Origin: Subtercola boreus
GTDB lineage: Bacteria; Actinomycetota; Actinomycetes; Actinomycetales; Microbacteriaceae
Assembly (NCBI RefSeq): GCF_006716115.1
Contig: NZ_VFOO01000001.1
Span: 2,666,001-2,730,000, forward strand
Direction of reading: 5' to 3'
DNA length: 64,000 nucleotides
Position numbers and translations under genes: made by a program. A model generated the notes under the pieces. It had not been told where the DNA came from, made no database searches, and saw only the letters and a list, made by a program, of their open reading frames with translations. Positions 32,872-40,556 of this stretch are shown piece by piece. Within the stretch, counting starts at the first letter, position 1. Every line of letters begins with the position of its first letter.

Positions 32872-32885
32872 GGCAAGCGATTGCC
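32872..32885. promoter_or_regulatory. LacI-type operator 3 (GGCAAGCGATTGCC)
   Basis: A 14-base inverted repeat, extended by T and A on the flanks. It lies 29 bases upstream of the binding-lipoprotein start and about 35 bases downstream of the predicted transcription start, so it would act as a roadblock or loop partner for the operator at 32948-32961 (centres 76 bases apart). Confidence 0.72.
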
Positions 32886-32922
32886 ATTCTGCGGCGCGGG
32901 GTCTCCGGCATTGGATGCGCCT

Positions 32923-32961
32923 ATAGTATCCCGGCGAAATACTGGATGGCAACCGATTGTC
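32923..32961 (-). promoter_or_regulatory. Promoter of the ABC operon with LacI-type operator 4 (GGCAACCGATTGTC)
   Basis: On the minus strand TTGCCA (32952-32947) and TACTAT (32928-32923) form -35 and -10 boxes with an 18-base spacer. The operator at 32948-32961 covers the -35 box and also overlaps the stop codon of the upstream dehydrogenase gene. The same TTGCCA-N18-TAnnnT layout recurs at 36145-36183. Confidence 0.66.
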
Positions 32962-34147
32962 AAATATTTTGGGGCGGAAAGATTCCCTCGTTGGCGATCC
33001 GCGCGTTGAGCTCGTCCAGGAACTCCTCCTGGTCGAAGTCGAGACCCACTTCCTGGCCCCGCCAACTCGAGAGATGAATGGCGTTGGCGAGCCGGACACC
33101 GATGATCCCGTCCGCACCCGGCGCCAGGAGGGGGGTGCCGTCGAGCACATTTGCGGCGAAGTTCGCCAGCACGCCTGAGTGCTGTGCACCCCAGGGCGAG
33201 TCGAACCGCAGGGTCTCCGTGGTGTACAGCTCGCTGGTGTCTAGCTGGCCCGTGAAGAGTCGCACGACGTCATCCATCGCCATCGACTCGCTGAGCTCGC
33301 GCTCCGGCTTCACCAAGCGGGTGACGGTGGCCACGGCAGAGTCCTCGACAACGATCTTCCCCTGGCTGCCCTGGATTTCGAAGCGGTCGGTACCGACGAG
33401 GTCATGGGTCGCCGTCACAAAGACTCCCGTGCGGCCACCGCCGAAATCAGCGAGCACCGTCACCTCGTCTTCGACCGCGATGTTGCGGGCGAAACCGTAG
33501 GCGACTTTGGAGAACACCGATCGGGGAACCCCGCAGATCCACTGCCAGAGGTCGAGCTGGTGGGGCGCCTGGTTCACAAGCACGCCACCGCCTTCACCGC
33601 CCCAGGTCGCACGCCAGGCGCTCTGGTCGTAGTAGCCCTGCGGCCGCCACCAATTGGTGATGATCCAGTTCGAGCGCAGTACGTCACCGATCTCGCCACT
33701 GTCGACGATCTCCTTCAGGCGGATGTAGAGGGGGTTGTTGCGCTGGTTGAACATGATTCCGAACGTCAGTTCGGGGTGCGCCGCGGCCACAGCGTTGAGC
33801 TGTTCGACCTGCTTCGTGTAGACACCCGCGGGTTTCTCCACCAGCGCATGCAATCCGCGGCTGAGAGCCTCGATTCCCAGCTGCGGGTGCAGGAAGTGCG
33901 GCACGCAGGTGACAACCGCGTCGACCTGCCCGCTGTCCATCATCGAGACTGCATCGGCGAAGAGTGCCACTCCCGGGTGCGCCGCCCCGGCCGCCTCGGC
34001 CTTTGCCGGGTCGGTGTCGGCTATGGCGCCGATCACTGTGTTCGGCACCAGCCCGTCGGCGATGAACTTCGCGTACAGGGAGCCCTGCGCTCCGTAGCCG
34101 ATGATGCCCAGGCGGAGACGGGTGCGGGGTGCGGTTTCGTTCGTCAT
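32960..34147 (-). CDS. Gfo/Idh/MocA-family dehydrogenase A
   Basis: This is a 395-residue protein with an N-terminal NAD(P) Rossmann fold (LGIIGYGAQGSLYAKFIADG), the hallmark HALVEKPAG (about residues 98-106, catalytic-region Lys) and the substrate-domain GGVLVNQAPHQLDLWQW, where Asp-His pairs act in catalysis. It oxidises or reduces a ring hydroxyl of a sugar or glycoside, often at C3. ATG 34147 follows a second Gfo/Idh/MocA gene with ATGA overlap. The two dehydrogenases and the upstream barrel form a three-gene operon, reminiscent of oxidative (3-keto) glycoside breakdown. Confidence 0.86.
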   Translation of the reverse strand: MTNETAPRTRLRLGIIGYGAQGSLYAKFIADGLVPNTVIGAIADTDPAKAEAAGAAHPGVALFADAVSMMDSGQVDAVVTCVPHFLHPQLGIEALSRGLHALVEKPAGVYTKQVEQLNAVAAAHPELTFGIMFNQRNNPLYIRLKEIVDSGEIGDVLRSNWIITNWWRPQGYYDQSAWRATWGGEGGGVLVNQAPHQLDLWQWICGVPRSVFSKVAYGFARNIAVEDEVTVLADFGGGRTGVFVTATHDLVGTDRFEIQGSQGKIVVEDSAVATVTRLVKPERELSESMAMDDVVRLFTGQLDTSELYTTETLRFDSPWGAQHSGVLANFAANVLDGTPLLAPGADGIIGVRLANAIHLSSWRGQEVGLDFDQEEFLDELNARIANEGIFPPQNI

Positions 34148-35232
34148 GCGTATGTCTTCCTCTGTTCGTTGGGGCCGGCCGGCCGTGCGTCTCGACCGGC
34201 GGCCGGGTGGTTCTCTTCGGCGGGCAGAGCCCGTTCGGGGTACGACTGGTCGTACACCTGCTGGATGATGTCGAGTGAGATGTAGGCCTCTTCCGGCGAG
34301 ATCCAGAAAGGTTCAGGCGAGTCGAGAGTGTCGTAGAAATCGTTGATGAGACGTTCGTGCGATACGCCCCAATACGATCGGGCGCCGGTCGGAGCATTCT
34401 GCTCAGCCACCGTCTCAGTACTGCCATCGGCGCGAGTGACGATGAGGTCGCCCGCGATCCGCAGGGAGCCACGCTCGAGGACGATGTCGATCACGACGGG
34501 AGCATTCACGGCGTGAGCGTTCGTGGCGAAGAAGACGCTCCGCATGCCTCGGACGTGCTCGAGCACGAGCTCGGCCGTGTCTTCGACCTCGATCACGTCG
34601 GCGAGAGCTCTGGTCGCTGCGTGACCGCTCACCCCGGCCACGGGGCCAACAAGCCACTGCAGAAGGTCGAGGGTGTGGATGGCCTGATTCATCAGCAACC
34701 CGCCGCCGGCCGAGGCCCAGCGACCCCGCCAGGGCCGATCGAGATAGTAGTCGGCTGTGCGACTCCAGATCACTGTCGCCGACGCACCCAGCACCTGGCC
34801 GAGTTCACCGGAAGCCAACACGGCGGCTGCGGCCGAGGTCGACGCGTTGTACCTGTTCTGCAGGCAGATCCCGATTCTGGCACCGCTCGCCTCCGCCGCC
34901 GCGATGATGCGCCGGCCTTCCTCTCGCGAGTGGGCGAGAGGTTTTTCGAGCACGACGTGGATACCGCGCTGCAGGGCAGCGACGGCCATGGGTGCATGCA
35001 GGTGGTGCGGAGTGCAGATGTGCACGACGTCGGGCGCGGCAGTGGCGAGCATGTCGTCGAAGTCGGAGAATCCCGGTACGGCGTGGATGCGGGAAGACTC
35101 AGTGAGCCTGCCCTGATGCACGTCGCACACCGCAACCAGCGTGGCTGTGGGGCGGGCCGCGATCGCAGCGAGATGCAGGCTCGAGATGTCGCCGCAACCC
35201 ACGACGGCGACGCGCACCGATGGTGCGGTCAT
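34144..35232 (-). CDS. Gfo/Idh/MocA-family dehydrogenase B
   Basis: This is a 362-residue protein: VRVAVVGCGDISSLHLAAI dinucleotide fold, IHVVLEKPLA motif (about residues 92-101) and GGGLLMNQAIHTLDLLQWLVG catalytic segment. It is similar in layout to dehydrogenase A but only distantly alike in sequence, so the two may handle different oxidation steps or substrates. Both ends overlap neighbours by ATGA. The last 25 residues are Arg/Pro/Glu-rich and probably disordered. Confidence 0.86.
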   Translation of the reverse strand: MTAPSVRVAVVGCGDISSLHLAAIAARPTATLVAVCDVHQGRLTESSRIHAVPGFSDFDDMLATAAPDVVHICTPHHLHAPMAVAALQRGIHVVLEKPLAHSREEGRRIIAAAEASGARIGICLQNRYNASTSAAAAVLASGELGQVLGASATVIWSRTADYYLDRPWRGRWASAGGGLLMNQAIHTLDLLQWLVGPVAGVSGHAATRALADVIEVEDTAELVLEHVRGMRSVFFATNAHAVNAPVVIDIVLERGSLRIAGDLIVTRADGSTETVAEQNAPTGARSYWGVSHERLINDFYDTLDSPEPFWISPEEAYISLDIIQQVYDQSYPERALPAEENHPAAGRDARPAGPNEQRKTYA

Positions 35233-36074
35233 ACGGTACCCACACCGATCTCGCGGAGTAGGTCGGCAAAGGCCCTGGCGGCCTCGCCGAAGGCGACCGG
35301 GCCCGAGAATCCGCCGAGTTCGTGGGCGACCGCAAGGTGCGGCTCGAGGGAGGCGAAGCCGCTGTACCCGTCGTCTCGCAGGGCAGTGAGAGTCTCGAGC
35401 AGTTGGCCGTCGCCTTCGCCCGCCGGCACGACCTCGCCCGTGGCGGCGCGCGCGTCCTTCACCTGCAGGTAGTCGAGGTACGGCCGAAGCGCTGCGTAGC
35501 CATCTGTGAACGGGCGCACACCGACCTGCACGAAGTTCGCATTGTCCCAGGCGAGCCGGAGCGAAGACGAACCGACGCTCTCGACGATGTCGAGCACGCG
35601 TTCCGGCGTGTCGCCATAGATGTCCTTCTCATTCTCGTGCAGCAGCACGACACCCTCATCCTCTGCGAGATCGGCCATCAGACGCATCCGGTGCATCACG
35701 TCGTCGCGGATGCTCGACGCTTCGACGCCCGCATCCCTGAAGAAGGAGAAGACCCGGATGTTCGGGGTGCCGAGTTTCTGAGCAACCCTGATGACACGGG
35801 CGAGTCGGGCGACCTCCGCCTCCGCCGGGACCGAGATGTTCACCTTGCCGATCGGACTCGCTACGGCCGAGACTCCCATCTCCTCCGCCGCGAACCGCCG
35901 CGCAAGTTCTGCGAGCTGCTCGTCATCGAGGTCGATGACGTTCACGCCCCACGCGCTCCGCACCTCGATGTACCGGGCACCAAGGGCCTTCAGGACCGCG
36001 ACCTGAACGGCCGGGTCGGGATCGATCTCGTCTCCGAACCCGGACAGGGTCCAGGCATCCGGTTGCACAGTCAT
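35229..36074 (-). CDS. Xylose-isomerase-like TIM barrel (sugar isomerase/epimerase)
   Basis: This 281-residue barrel starts at MTVQPDAWTLSGFGDEIDPD. Metal-site candidates are Glu in LLHENEKDIYGD, Asp in LAWDNANF, the LQVKDA segment and Glu in ASLEPH. It begins the three-gene operon with the two dehydrogenases, and its promoter has a LacI operator over the -35 box. The SGFGDEI opening is common among proteins annotated as sugar phosphate isomerase/epimerase. Possible roles are epimerisation or beta-elimination on a keto-glycoside (inference). Confidence 0.78.
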   Translation of the reverse strand: MTVQPDAWTLSGFGDEIDPDPAVQVAVLKALGARYIEVRSAWGVNVIDLDDEQLAELARRFAAEEMGVSAVASPIGKVNISVPAEAEVARLARVIRVAQKLGTPNIRVFSFFRDAGVEASSIRDDVMHRMRLMADLAEDEGVVLLHENEKDIYGDTPERVLDIVESVGSSSLRLAWDNANFVQVGVRPFTDGYAALRPYLDYLQVKDARAATGEVVPAGEGDGQLLETLTALRDDGYSGFASLEPHLAVAHELGGFSGPVAFGEAARAFADLLREIGVGTV

Positions 36075-36144
36075 GATGAGGAAGCGCCTTTCGTTCTCGG
36101 ACCGGCAGATACCCGATCCGTTCGACCGGCGTCGGTTGCGGCCT

Positions 36145-36183
36145 ACTGTACGCCCGGACGTGCATCTTTGGCAACCGGTTGAC
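36145..36183. promoter_or_regulatory. LacI-type operator 5 (GGCAACCGGTTGAC) with divergent promoters
   Basis: The operator at 36170-36183 lies in the 203-base gap between the barrel/dehydrogenase operon (minus) and the GH3 gene (plus). Minus-strand -35 TTGCCA (36174-36169) and -10 TACAGT (36150-36145) are 18 bases apart. In plus orientation TTGACA (36179-36184) is followed 17 bases later by TTGACT. One repressor site could therefore control both directions. The rest of the gap shows nothing gene-like. Confidence 0.66.
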
Positions 36184-36277
36184 AACAGCTGTCCGCTCGG
36201 CTTGACTGGGATCATCAAGCAGAACTCCCGCGCCCCGTCCGGGGTGCCGTTCCCTTCCCCCGACACAAGGATGTGAC

Positions 36278-38014
36278 ATGGTCGACCTCGCCGCCTCGCC
36301 GTTCAATCTCGGCCCGGACGCCATCGAATGGGTGCACACCACCATCGCCTCGATGACGCTCGAGGAGAAGATCGGGCAGCTCTTCATCAACCTCAACACC
36401 CGGTTCGACCCGGCCTACCTCGACTCGGTGATCGACGGCTTCCACGTCGGCGGCATCCGGTACATGGGCTCCGACTCAGCAACCGTGCAGCAGCACATCC
36501 GGTACGCGCAGAGCCGCTCGAAGATCCCCCTGCTCGTGGCATCCAACCCGGAGATGGGTGGTTTCGGCAGCGCCGACGACGGCACGCTCGTGAGCACACA
36601 TCTCCAGGCCGGTTCGCATCCCGATGCCTCGATCGCACGGGAGATGGGCCGGATCGCCGGCGTCGAGACGGCCGCCATGGGCTGCAACTGGGCGTTCGCG
36701 CCAATCGTCGACATCCACTACAACTGGCGGAACACGGTGATCAGCACGCGGGCATTCGGCAATGAGCCGGGAGTTGTCATCGAACGCGCGAAAGAGTACT
36801 TCGACGGTCTGAGCGAATCGAAGACCGTCGCGGCGATGAAGCACTTTCCCGGCGACGGAGTGGACGAACGCGACCAGCACGTGGTCACGAGCTACAACAC
36901 TCTTTCGCTCGAGCGTTGGGAAGAGAGTTATGGCCGCGTCTACCGCGAGCTGATCGCCCACGGCATCCAGTCCATCATGGTCGGCCACATCGGCGCACCT
37001 GAGCTCTCGCGCGCCTTCCGTCCAGGGATCGCCGACGCAGACATCCGGCCGGCAACGCTGGCACCCGAACTGCTGAACGACCTCCTTCGGGGTGAGCTCG
37101 GCTTCAACGGCCTCATCCTCACCGACGCGTCGATGATGGTCGGGATGACCCAGGCGATGCGGCGACGGGATCTTGTTCCGGCTGCCATCGCCGCGGGCTG
37201 CGACATGTTCCTCTTTTTCAGGGAACCCTCCGAAGACTTCCAGTACATGCTTGACGGGTACCGCACGGGGGTGATCACGGAGCAGCGGCTGCAGGATGCA
37301 CTCGAGCGCATCCTGGGGCTCAAGGCGACTCTCGACCTGCACGTGACCCCCACCGCAGAACTGGTTCCTCCGGTCGAGGCGCTCTCCATCATCGGCAGCG
37401 ACGCGCACCACGCCGTCGCCGCCGCAGTAGCCGACAAGACCGTGACCCTCGTCAAAGACACCCAGAACAATCTGCCGCTCGACCCGAAGACGCACCGGCG
37501 CATCCGACTCTACGGAGTCTCGGGCGAGGCGGACTTCACCGGCACCGACCCCAACGGGTACCTTGCGATCGCCGCCGAAGAGCTCGAGGCGGCCGGATTC
37601 GAGGTTCACGTCTTCAAGAACGCCAAGCAGAGGGCCGCGGAGGGCGAGGCGGGCGTGTACTTCCACACTGTGATGGCCGAGGAGGCGAACGGCGACTACC
37701 CGAACAGATACGACGCAGCAGTCGTCTTCGCGAACGTCGCCGGATTCGCCCAGGAGGCCAGCGTGCGCATCCGCTGGTCTACTCCGATGGCCGCCGAAAT
37801 CCCCTGGTACGTGACCGAGGTGCCCACGGTGTTCGTCTCGGTGAACCAGCCGAACCACCTGATCGATGTACCGATGGTCAAGACCATGGTGCATGCGCAC
37901 AACCCGAGTCGCGAGGCAATCCACGCCGCCGTGCAGAAGATCGTGGGACTCTCCCCGTTCCAGGGCACCTTCAACGACAACGTCTGGTGCGACACCTTCG
38001 GAACACGACTCTAG
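36278..38014 (+). CDS. Glycoside hydrolase family 3 protein with NagZ-type Asp-His dyad
   Basis: This is a 578-residue cytoplasmic GH3 protein. The N-terminal barrel carries KHFPGDG (Lys188-His189) followed at the NagZ spacing by Asp199-Gln-His201, the dyad that acts as acid/base in beta-N-acetylglucosaminidases and GH3 phosphorylases. The nucleophile is Asp283 in ILTDASMM. A C-terminal alpha/beta sandwich (about 390-560) follows. AAGGA precedes the ATG by 7 bases. It is first in a two-gene operon with the barrel at 38030 and divergent from the dehydrogenase operon across a LacI operator. It probably cleaves an imported glycoside; whether it hydrolyses or phosphorolyses is open. Confidence 0.85.
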   Translation: MVDLAASPFNLGPDAIEWVHTTIASMTLEEKIGQLFINLNTRFDPAYLDSVIDGFHVGGIRYMGSDSATVQQHIRYAQSRSKIPLLVASNPEMGGFGSADDGTLVSTHLQAGSHPDASIAREMGRIAGVETAAMGCNWAFAPIVDIHYNWRNTVISTRAFGNEPGVVIERAKEYFDGLSESKTVAAMKHFPGDGVDERDQHVVTSYNTLSLERWEESYGRVYRELIAHGIQSIMVGHIGAPELSRAFRPGIADADIRPATLAPELLNDLLRGELGFNGLILTDASMMVGMTQAMRRRDLVPAAIAAGCDMFLFFREPSEDFQYMLDGYRTGVITEQRLQDALERILGLKATLDLHVTPTAELVPPVEALSIIGSDAHHAVAAAVADKTVTLVKDTQNNLPLDPKTHRRIRLYGVSGEADFTGTDPNGYLAIAAEELEAAGFEVHVFKNAKQRAAEGEAGVYFHTVMAEEANGDYPNRYDAAVVFANVAGFAQEASVRIRWSTPMAAEIPWYVTEVPTVFVSVNQPNHLIDVPMVKTMVHAHNPSREAIHAAVQKIVGLSPFQGTFNDNVWCDTFGTRL

Positions 38015-38029
38015 AAAAGAGGACCCATT

Positions 38030-38887
38030 ATGGCAAAAATCGGCGTACAGGCGATGATGCTCAAAAACGAATTCGCTGCCGACGGGCCGTTCGAAACTCT
38101 CCGAAAGGTGAGCGAGATCGGCTACAACGCGGTCGAGATATCTCAGATACCCATGACGCCGGAGAACGTCGCCGAGCTGGGAAGAGCACGTACCGATCTC
38201 GGCATGGACATCGCGGCCCTCTCGGCCAGCCTCCGACCGGGGCCAGCCACCGCCGAGTCACTCACCACCGACTTCGAGAAGATCGTGGCCGACGCGAAGA
38301 CCCTCGACGCAGGTATGGTCCGCATCGGAATGCTCCCTTTCGACGCGATGGGGTCGCTGTCGAAGGTGCTGGAGTTCTGTGACCAGACCAACGACATGGC
38401 CGCGCGGCTGGCAGAGCACGGTATCGGCCTCTACTACCACAATCACCACATCGAGTTCCAGAAGTTCGACGGCCGTTACCTGCTCGACATCATCGCCGAA
38501 CGGGCACCCCTCATGGGCCTCGAGCTCGATGTGCACTGGGTGCAGCGAGGCGGGTTGGACCCGGTGCGAACACTGGAGAAGTACGGCCATCGCGTATCCA
38601 TGGTGCACCTGAAGGACTACCGCATCGGACAGATCCCCGCGGATGCCTTCGCGAAACTCGCCGCGGGCGACTACGCCTCATTCATGGCCGACTTCACAGG
38701 CGTGGTGCAATTCGCCGAGGTAGGCGAGGGTTCACTCGACTTCGCAGCCATCATCGCCACCAGCGTGTCGATCGGGGCTCGCTACCTGCTGGTCGAACAG
38801 GACGAACAGTACGGTCGCACCCCTCTGGACTGTCTGCGCACATCGCACGACAACCTCGTCGCGCTGGGCTGTTCAGCCCTGTTCTGA
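38030..38887 (+). CDS. Xylose-isomerase-like TIM barrel, GH3-linked
   Basis: This is a 285-residue protein with metal-site motifs LYYHNHHIEFQKF (His cluster), GLELDVHWVQRGG (Asp), VHLKDYRIG (His/Asp) and LLVEQDEQYG (Glu). These match the sugar isomerase/epimerase group related to inosose dehydratase and DgpC/CarB-type barrels. It starts 15 bases after the GH3 stop behind AGAGGA. No DUF6379 partner is adjacent, so I do not call it a deglycosidase. It may isomerise the monosaccharide released by GH3. Confidence 0.78.
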   Translation: MAKIGVQAMMLKNEFAADGPFETLRKVSEIGYNAVEISQIPMTPENVAELGRARTDLGMDIAALSASLRPGPATAESLTTDFEKIVADAKTLDAGMVRIGMLPFDAMGSLSKVLEFCDQTNDMAARLAEHGIGLYYHNHHIEFQKFDGRYLLDIIAERAPLMGLELDVHWVQRGGLDPVRTLEKYGHRVSMVHLKDYRIGQIPADAFAKLAAGDYASFMADFTGVVQFAEVGEGSLDFAAIIATSVSIGARYLLVEQDEQYGRTPLDCLRTSHDNLVALGCSALF

Positions 38888-38953
38888 GCCAGAAGCGCAG
38901 CTACGCCACCGCCCGCCTCCGACTGGGTTTGTGAGACATTCGCGTCAGACAGT

Positions 38954-39568
38954 TCAGTGGCCACCCGAACCAACGTCTATGCTCGGCGCGGCAGAATGCA
39001 GTACATCCCCCAGTGCATCCTGCAGCATGGTGATCTGGGCGAGAACATGGTCCGTCAGTGTGGATGAGTCATCGAGCGCCACCCAGAGGTCGTAGCCGCT
39101 GTAGTAGGCCCTGATACCGAGGTCGGCCAACACTCCCGCCTGCCACCGGTCGATCCGATGACCGATGAGGGCCTGCTCGAGTGCCGAGGTGATCGCGGAG
39201 CGCTTGAAGATGGCCCGCTCGTTCAGTTCGGGGCTTCGGGCGAGGATCGGATCGAGGATCCGCCCCGTCGTGCGGTGCTCATGAGCGTGGGCGCCAGACA
39301 GGACGCGTATGCCGTTGATCATGCGGTCCAACGCGCTCGCGCCGCCAGGCGCTTCATCGACGCCCCGGGTGACGAGGCTGACGAGTTCACCCTGCCCCTG
39401 GAACACGATCTCCCGCTTGTCGGCGAAGAGACGGAAGAGCGTCGTCTTCGTCAGCCCCGCGCGTTCGGCGATCTGCGCCGTCGTCGTAGCCTCGTAACCG
39501 TTCTCGGCGAAGAGTTCCAGGGCGGCGCGCAGGAGTCTGCCCTGTGCATCCGGTTCCCATCGGCCCAT
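38954..39568 (-). CDS. TetR-family regulator
   Basis: This is a 204-residue TetR protein with helix-turn-helix YEATTTAQIAERAGLTKTTLFRLFADKREI (about residues 25-54). ATG 39568 is chosen for the AGGAT Shine-Dalgarno 7 bases upstream; a GTG two codons earlier is possible. It is divergent from the reductase-hydrolase-efflux operon, with two copies of ACTCAGTCACAT in the 80-base gap. Likely a repressor of that operon and of itself. Confidence 0.88.
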   Translation of the reverse strand: MGRWEPDAQGRLLRAALELFAENGYEATTTAQIAERAGLTKTTLFRLFADKREIVFQGQGELVSLVTRGVDEAPGGASALDRMINGIRVLSGAHAHEHRTTGRILDPILARSPELNERAIFKRSAITSALEQALIGHRIDRWQAGVLADLGIRAYYSGYDLWVALDDSSTLTDHVLAQITMLQDALGDVLHSAAPSIDVGSGGH

Positions 39569-39589
39569 GCTCACATCCTAGCTGATGCA

Positions 39590-39631
39590 ACTCAGTCACA
39601 TCAGGTGTACGGTGATGTTACTCAGTCACAT
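39590..39631. promoter_or_regulatory. Tandem direct repeat ACTCAGTCACAT (two copies)
   Basis: ACTCAGTCACAT occurs at 39590-39601 and again at 39620-39631, 30 bases (about three helical turns) apart, each preceded by GATG plus two bases. It lies between the divergent TetR and reductase genes and is the best candidate for the TetR binding region. Confidence 0.6.
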
Positions 39632-39648
39632 AACACAGGGAGAACATC

Positions 39649-40530
39649 ATGCACGTCTTCATCACCGGCGCGTCAGGCTGGATCGGCACCGCGCTGACCC
39701 GCGAACTTCTGGCTGCCGGCCACACGGTGACGGGGCTCGCCCGATCCGAAGCCTCAGCCGAGAAGATCCGGGCTCTCGGTGCCGGCGCGGTACTCGGCGA
39801 CATGCACGACCACGATCTGATCGTGGCTGAAGCCGCGAAGGCCGATGCGACCGCGCACCTCGCCTTCACGCTCGACTTCGCGGCGTTCGATGAGACCATC
39901 GAGAACGAGCTGCAGCTCATCGCAAAACTCGATGGCGCCCTCGCGGGAAGCGGCAAGGCCGTCATCGCGGCATCCGGAACGCCGATTCTGGAAGGACGCC
40001 TCGCAACCGAGGCCGACCACCTCGACCCTGCCGGGCCCGCCGGAGCGCGGGTGAAGACCGCGAATGCGGTTCTGGCGCTCTCCGAGAACGGCATCCGTTC
40101 GGCTCTCGTGCGCATGCCCCGAACCGTTCACGGCGAAGGAGACCGCAACGGGCTGATCGCCGCGCTGGTCGGGCTCGACCGCCAGCTGGGCACGGCAGCG
40201 TACGTCGGCGACGGGTCGAACCGGTGGCCGGCTGTGCACATCAGCGACGCCGGGCGACTCTTCTTCCTGGCGATCGAGAAGGCACCCGCCGGGGCGGTGC
40301 TGCACGCCGTCGGCGAGGAGGGGGTGCCGATGCGTGACGTCGCGGAGGTCATCTCACGGAAGACGGGGCTGCCTGCCGCAGCGGTCGACCCCGCACAGCT
40401 GGGCGTTTTCGGCGCCCTGCTCGGCGGCGACCAGCCTGCGGCCAACACGGTCACCCGCCAGCTCGTCGGCTGGGAGCCGACCGGCCCGACCCTGCTCGAA
40501 GACCTCGAAGCCGGCTACTACACCTCCTGA
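39649..40530 (+). CDS. NAD-dependent epimerase/reductase-like protein (extended SDR)
   Basis: This is a 293-residue atypical/extended SDR with N-terminal FITGASGWIGTALTREL (GxxGxxG) and a substrate domain containing ALVRMPRTVHGEGDRNG and WPAVHISDAGRLF. The usual YxxxK is not obvious (RVKTANAVLAL aligns there, lacking Tyr), as in many NmrA-like or atypical members. AGGGAG precedes the ATG. It heads an operon with a hydrolase-like protein and an efflux pump, all facing the TetR gene. Substrate unknown. Confidence 0.8.
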   Translation: MHVFITGASGWIGTALTRELLAAGHTVTGLARSEASAEKIRALGAGAVLGDMHDHDLIVAEAAKADATAHLAFTLDFAAFDETIENELQLIAKLDGALAGSGKAVIAASGTPILEGRLATEADHLDPAGPAGARVKTANAVLALSENGIRSALVRMPRTVHGEGDRNGLIAALVGLDRQLGTAAYVGDGSNRWPAVHISDAGRLFFLAIEKAPAGAVLHAVGEEGVPMRDVAEVISRKTGLPAAAVDPAQLGVFGALLGGDQPAANTVTRQLVGWEPTGPTLLEDLEAGYYTS

Positions 40531-40556
40531 CCCCGCAGCTCCGAAAGGCATCCATC

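Noticed and set aside
38030-38887. Calling the GH3-linked barrel a C-glycoside deglycosidase alpha subunit
   Set aside because: The metal-site motifs are shared by the whole xylose-isomerase-like group and there is no DUF6379 partner nearby.
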